NCBI RefSeq assembly: GCF_003311645.1
Contig: NZ_QEST01000179.1
Span: 1-64,000, forward strand
Source of the DNA: Streptomyces sp. PT12
GTDB taxonomy: Bacteria > Actinomycetota > Actinomycetes > Streptomycetales > Streptomycetaceae
DNA: 64,000 bases
Reading direction: 5' to 3'
The first letter of the stretch is position 1. Each line of letters begins with the position of its first letter. Below the pieces are notes generated by a model. That model saw only the letters and a program-made list of their open reading frames with translations. It had not been told where the DNA came from and made no database searches. Of this stretch, positions 61,552-64,000 are shown piece after piece. The translations under genes and the position numbers were made by a program.

Positions 61552-62697
61552 GTGCAAAAGGACCCGACCGGTCGAAGACCCGCTGGTGCGGTGGCTCGCG
61601 CGCGCGTGACGCTGCGCGATGTCGCGCGCGAGGCCGGGGTGTCGTACGCGACCGCGTCGCGGGCGATCCACCCCGGGAGTCGCAAGGTCAACGAGGCGGC
61701 GCGCGACCGCGTGCTCGCGGTGGCCATGCGGCTCAACTACACGCCCCACTTTCCCGCGCAGGCGGTCGCCAAGGGCTCGACGGCGACGGTGGCGCTGACC
61801 GTGAGCGACATCGCCGACCCCTATTTCTCGCTGCTCGCCGTGGGGGCGAGGGCGGCGGCCGACGAGGCGGGGCTCACCCTGACGTTGGCCATGTCGGGCC
61901 GCGATCCTGGGCGGGAGCTCGACATCGTGAGGCGGCTGCGCGGGCAGCGGCCCCGGGTGATCGTCGTTGCGGGCAGCCGGGTCGCCGAGAGCCCGGAGCG
62001 CGAGGCGCTGGTCGAGGAGCTGCGGGCGTTCGAACGGGGCGGCGGGCGGGTCGCGTTGATCAGCCAGCCGGATCTGCCGTTTCCCACGGTGTCGCTGGAC
62101 AACAGGGGGGCGGGGCGGCAGCTGGCGGCGGCCCTGGCCGAACGCGGCTATCGGCGCGTCGCGGTGATCAGCGGGCCCGCGGGGCTGCGGACGTCGGCCG
62201 ACCGGGTCGACGGGCTGGTGAGCGGGGCGGCGGACGCGGGGATCGCGCTGGCCCGCGGGGATGTCGTGGAGGCGGAGCTCACGCGCGAGGGCGGCCACGC
62301 GGGCGCGCTCGCGCTCGTGGAGCGCGGTCTTGGCGGGAGCGACCGGCTGGGCGGGACCCGGCTGGGCGGGAGCGACCGGCTGGGCGGGAGCGACGGACTC
62401 AACGGGGTCGACGTGATCGTCGCGGTCACCGATGTGATGGCCGTCGGCGCGATGTCGGCGCTGCGCGACGCGGGTGTGGTGCCGGGCCGCGATGTGGGGG
62501 TCGCGGGGTTCGACGACATCCCCATGGCGGTGGATGTGACGCCCGAGCTGACGACCGTGGCGGCGCCGCTGGTTTCGATGGGGGCGCGCGCGGTGCGGCT
62601 CGCGCTGGCCGGTGCGGCCGTCCCGTTGAGCGAGACGGCCGTGACCGGCGTCGTGGTGCGCGCGAGCACACCGGGTCCGCGTCAGTCGCCCCTGTAG
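61552..62697 (+). CDS. LacI-family regulator with internal repeat
   Basis: GTG 61552; 381 residues. No strong ribosome site: GTGTGAGAG lies 10-18 bases upstream. Helix-turn-helix VTLRDVAREAGVSYATASRAIHPGSRKVNEAARDRVLAVAMRLNYTP, hinge AQAVAKGSTATVALTVSDIADPYFSLLA, effector domain with ISQPDLPFPTVSLDNRGAGRQLAAALAERGYRRVAVISGP and VIVAVTDVMAVGAMSALRDAGVVPGRDVGVAGFDDIPMA. Between two core strands sits a Gly-Ser-Asp-Arg-Leu-Gly repeat (62329-62400) that looks like a tolerated loop expansion. The 3' end overlaps the convergent cupin gene by 16 bases. Confidence 0.92.
   Translation: MQKDPTGRRPAGAVARARVTLRDVAREAGVSYATASRAIHPGSRKVNEAARDRVLAVAMRLNYTPHFPAQAVAKGSTATVALTVSDIADPYFSLLAVGARAAADEAGLTLTLAMSGRDPGRELDIVRRLRGQRPRVIVVAGSRVAESPEREALVEELRAFERGGGRVALISQPDLPFPTVSLDNRGAGRQLAAALAERGYRRVAVISGPAGLRTSADRVDGLVSGAADAGIALARGDVVEAELTREGGHAGALALVERGLGGSDRLGGTRLGGSDRLGGSDGLNGVDVIVAVTDVMAVGAMSALRDAGVVPGRDVGVAGFDDIPMAVDVTPELTTVAAPLVSMGARAVRLALAGAAVPLSETAVTGVVVRASTPGPRQSPL
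62329..62400 (+). repeat. 18/15-bp repeat inside the LacI gene
   Basis: Units of GGCGGGAGCGACCGGCTG repeat about four times (one unit shortened to 15 bp), encoding Gly-Gly-Ser-Asp-Arg-Leu in a surface loop of the effector domain. Confidence 0.85.
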
Positions 62698-63428
62698 GGC
62701 AGGGTGGCGCCGGGCAGCTCGTATTCGTCGCGGCGGCCGCACATGCCGTAGCCGCCCTCGCGGCTGGGGCTCGCGTCCAGCGCGGTGGCGTCGGCCAGGT
62801 AGGCCGGGTCGCCCGCCTCCAGCGCGTCGAGCTGATCGCCGGTGCGCCGGGCGGCGGCCAGGGGCCCTGCGCGCCACAGCTCGCGCCAGGCCGGGACCTT
62901 GGCCCGCACCAGACGCGCCGCGGCCCGCTGAAACTCCCGATAGGGTCCGTTGTCCCCGGCCTGAAGCGCCTCGCGCAGCGGCAGGAACCCCTCGACGGCC
63001 AGGTCGCGGCGCTTGCGCGCGGCGGCCTCCGCCTCCGGCCCGGACTTCGCCGGGAGGGCCGCGGCGGCGGCATACCGCTCGGGGTCAGCCAGCACCTCGG
63101 GCGGGAAGGTGAATACCGCGTCCCCCACCTCGGGCAGCCCGCTGTTCTGCATCAGCACCGTGATCCGCAAACCGCCGCCCTGCACCATGCGGTGCACCGT
63201 CCCCGGCGTGAACCAGGCCACCGAGCCCGCCCGCAGCGGGGTGTCACGGTACCCGTCGGGGCTGAGCGTCTGCACCGCGCCCACACCCGCGGTGACGACA
63301 TACGCCTCCGTGCACACCAGGTGCAGATGCGGACTTCCCCCGCACACCCCGTCGGCGGCCTCCCACTCGTACGCCGACAGATGCGACAGCCCGACCGCGC
63401 CGGGCAGCGGAGTCGGAACGCTCACCAT
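62682..63428 (-). CDS. Cupin-domain protein
   Basis: 248 residues from ATG 63428. The N-terminal cupin barrel has GGSPHLHLVCTEAYVVTAGVGAVQTLS with the motif 1 HxH...E metal ligands, and motif 2 LRAGSVAWFTPGTVHRMV. The C-terminal half is helical (DPERYAAAAALPAKSGPEAEAAARKRRDLAVEGFLPL) and ends with a small Cys/Gly segment. It overlaps the DUF6807 gene by seven bases, so the two are co-expressed. In sugar-catabolic loci such cupins may be isomerases or sensors. The exact role is unknown. Confidence 0.88.
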   Translation of the reverse strand: MVSVPTPLPGAVGLSHLSAYEWEAADGVCGGSPHLHLVCTEAYVVTAGVGAVQTLSPDGYRDTPLRAGSVAWFTPGTVHRMVQGGGLRITVLMQNSGLPEVGDAVFTFPPEVLADPERYAAAAALPAKSGPEAEAAARKRRDLAVEGFLPLREALQAGDNGPYREFQRAAARLVRAKVPAWRELWRAGPLAAARRTGDQLDALEAGDPAYLADATALDASPSREGGYGMCGRRDEYELPGATLPYRGD

Positions 63429-64000
63429 GGCAAACCCCGCAAACGGGCCCCGGCCCGCTCCGCGTCCCACGCGCCGTCGGCGACCACGACCCGGTAGCGG
63501 TAGGCGAACGACTCCCCGGGCGCCAGCTCGAACTCCTCGAAGAACGCCCAGGAGAACGCCACCGTCGGAATCGGCGTGGACCGCACGAACCAGTGCGAGG
63601 GGTGGATCGCCTCGCTGTTCTCCGGGGCATGGGCGAACAGCAGGGTGGAGTGGGCGTCCACGTCGTCGTGTTCGGCCGTGAATCCCACCCAGGGCGCCTC
63701 GGCGGCCGGGGTGCCCATGACGGCCTCGTCGCTCGAAGGCCCCTTCGGGGTGAGGACCTGGCCGCCGGTGAAGTCGCGCGGCCCGCGCCACTGGAGCCCG
63801 GTGTAGCCCGCCATCTCACGCCCCGCCGTGGTCGGCGAACCGAAACGCAACGCTTCGCTCCGCACATTCGTCAACCGGATCGACCAGTCCAACACCCAGG
63901 AGCCGGAAGCGGCATCGACCGAATGCACCGTGACCCCACGCCGCTCACTGGCCCACTCCCCGCCACCGTTCTCCACCCACGTCAAGTCCTCGACCAGCTC
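63422..64000 (-). CDS. DUF6807/PmoA-like protein, 5' end beyond the window
   Basis: The frame is open to the right edge (ELVEDLTWVENGGGEWASERR...), so the N-terminus lies outside. The visible 190 or so residues have GYTGLQWRGPRDFTGGQVLTPKG, PWVGFTAEHDDVDAHSTLLFAHAPENSEAIHPSHWFVRST and the end FFEEFELAPGESFAYRYRVVVADG. This pattern belongs to DUF6807 proteins (misnamed methane oxygenase PmoA) that occur in sugar-degradation clusters of bacteria, often with Gfo/Idh oxidoreductases. The biochemical role is not known to me. It is followed by the cupin gene with a seven-base overlap. Confidence 0.75.
   Translation of the reverse strand, partial: ELVEDLTWVENGGGEWASERRGVTVHSVDAASGSWVLDWSIRLTNVRSEALRFGSPTTAGREMAGYTGLQWRGPRDFTGGQVLTPKGPSSDEAVMGTPAAEAPWVGFTAEHDDVDAHSTLLFAHAPENSEAIHPSHWFVRSTPIPTVAFSWAFFEEFELAPGESFAYRYRVVVADGAWDAERAGARLRGLPW

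Overview
The window comes from a high-GC actinomycete, most likely Streptomyces or a close relative. The signs are very strong G/C at third codon positions, a modular type I polyketide synthase next to a LuxR-type LAL regulator that carries a rare TTA codon, GTG and TTG starts behind GGAGG-type ribosome sites, and Streptomyces-typical families (SAM methyltransferase PF04672, XRE/MmyB-like regulator, NB-ARC/TPR protein). Gene-dense catabolic operons alternate with decayed patches of truncated genes, transposase fragments and deletion scars, as expected of an accessory chromosome region or arm.

Layout. 1-7207: the 3' end of a modular PKS (AT remnant-DH-ER-KR-ACP-docking tail), then the LAL regulator that probably controls it. 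7208-9243: decay zone with a TnpB/IS605-type 3' end, a frameshifted MMPL transporter tail, a truncated LipB-like gene, an IS481-type transposase fragment and one membrane-anchored protein. 9427-13055: a GT-B/CDP-glycerol-transferase-like protein convergent with an NB-ARC/TPR ATPase. 13288-18455: two secreted peptidoglycan-binding hydrolases (transglycosylase-like and M23), a 10-bp tandem repeat, then sensor kinase, degenerate kinase and NarL-type regulator in one overlapping transcription unit. 18525-22344: a decay zone (cut SDR, headless Gfo/Idh oxidoreductase, headless FAD oxidoreductase facing a headless substrate-binding-protein tail) with intact VWA and GntR genes.

22438-30608: an amine/peptide-type catabolic operon (HAD, FAD amine oxidase, DppBC permeases, GntR, DppDF ATPases, aldehyde dehydrogenase). 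Its binding protein survives only as a C-terminal stub. 30702-36778: a PaoABC-like molybdenum aldehyde oxidoreductase operon with its XdhC chaperone, divergent from an XRE regulator across a strong palindrome. 36825-48302: a nine-gene operon on the minus strand. It combines a hydroxylysine-kinase-like enzyme, a class III aminotransferase resembling amino-alcohol-phosphate phospho-lyases, a ribose-type ABC importer, two amidases, a DeoR regulator and allophanate hydrolase. I regard this as the most interesting candidate for an undescribed pathway: import, deacylation, phosphorylation and elimination of an amino alcohol, with a ureide branch.

48487-51388: TetR gene, an NmrA-like gene killed by a nonsense codon, an IS5-type remnant inserted in a phosphotransferase gene, and an FGE-like protein. 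51549-52789: a pair of paralogous membrane-anchored proteins of unknown function. 52855-64000: a plant-polysaccharide (arabinan/arabinogalactan) region with three LacI regulators, a GH127 beta-L-arabinofuranosidase, a GH43-RICIN enzyme, the scar of a sugar ABC importer, a cupin protein and a DUF6807/PmoA-like protein running off the right edge. An FKBP prolyl isomerase and a SAM methyltransferase lie in between. Two LacI-type operators sit just downstream of sigma70-like promoters ahead of the two glycosidases. Short tandem repeats with periods of 9-18 bp recur throughout, in and between genes. I saw no tRNA, rRNA or CRISPR array.
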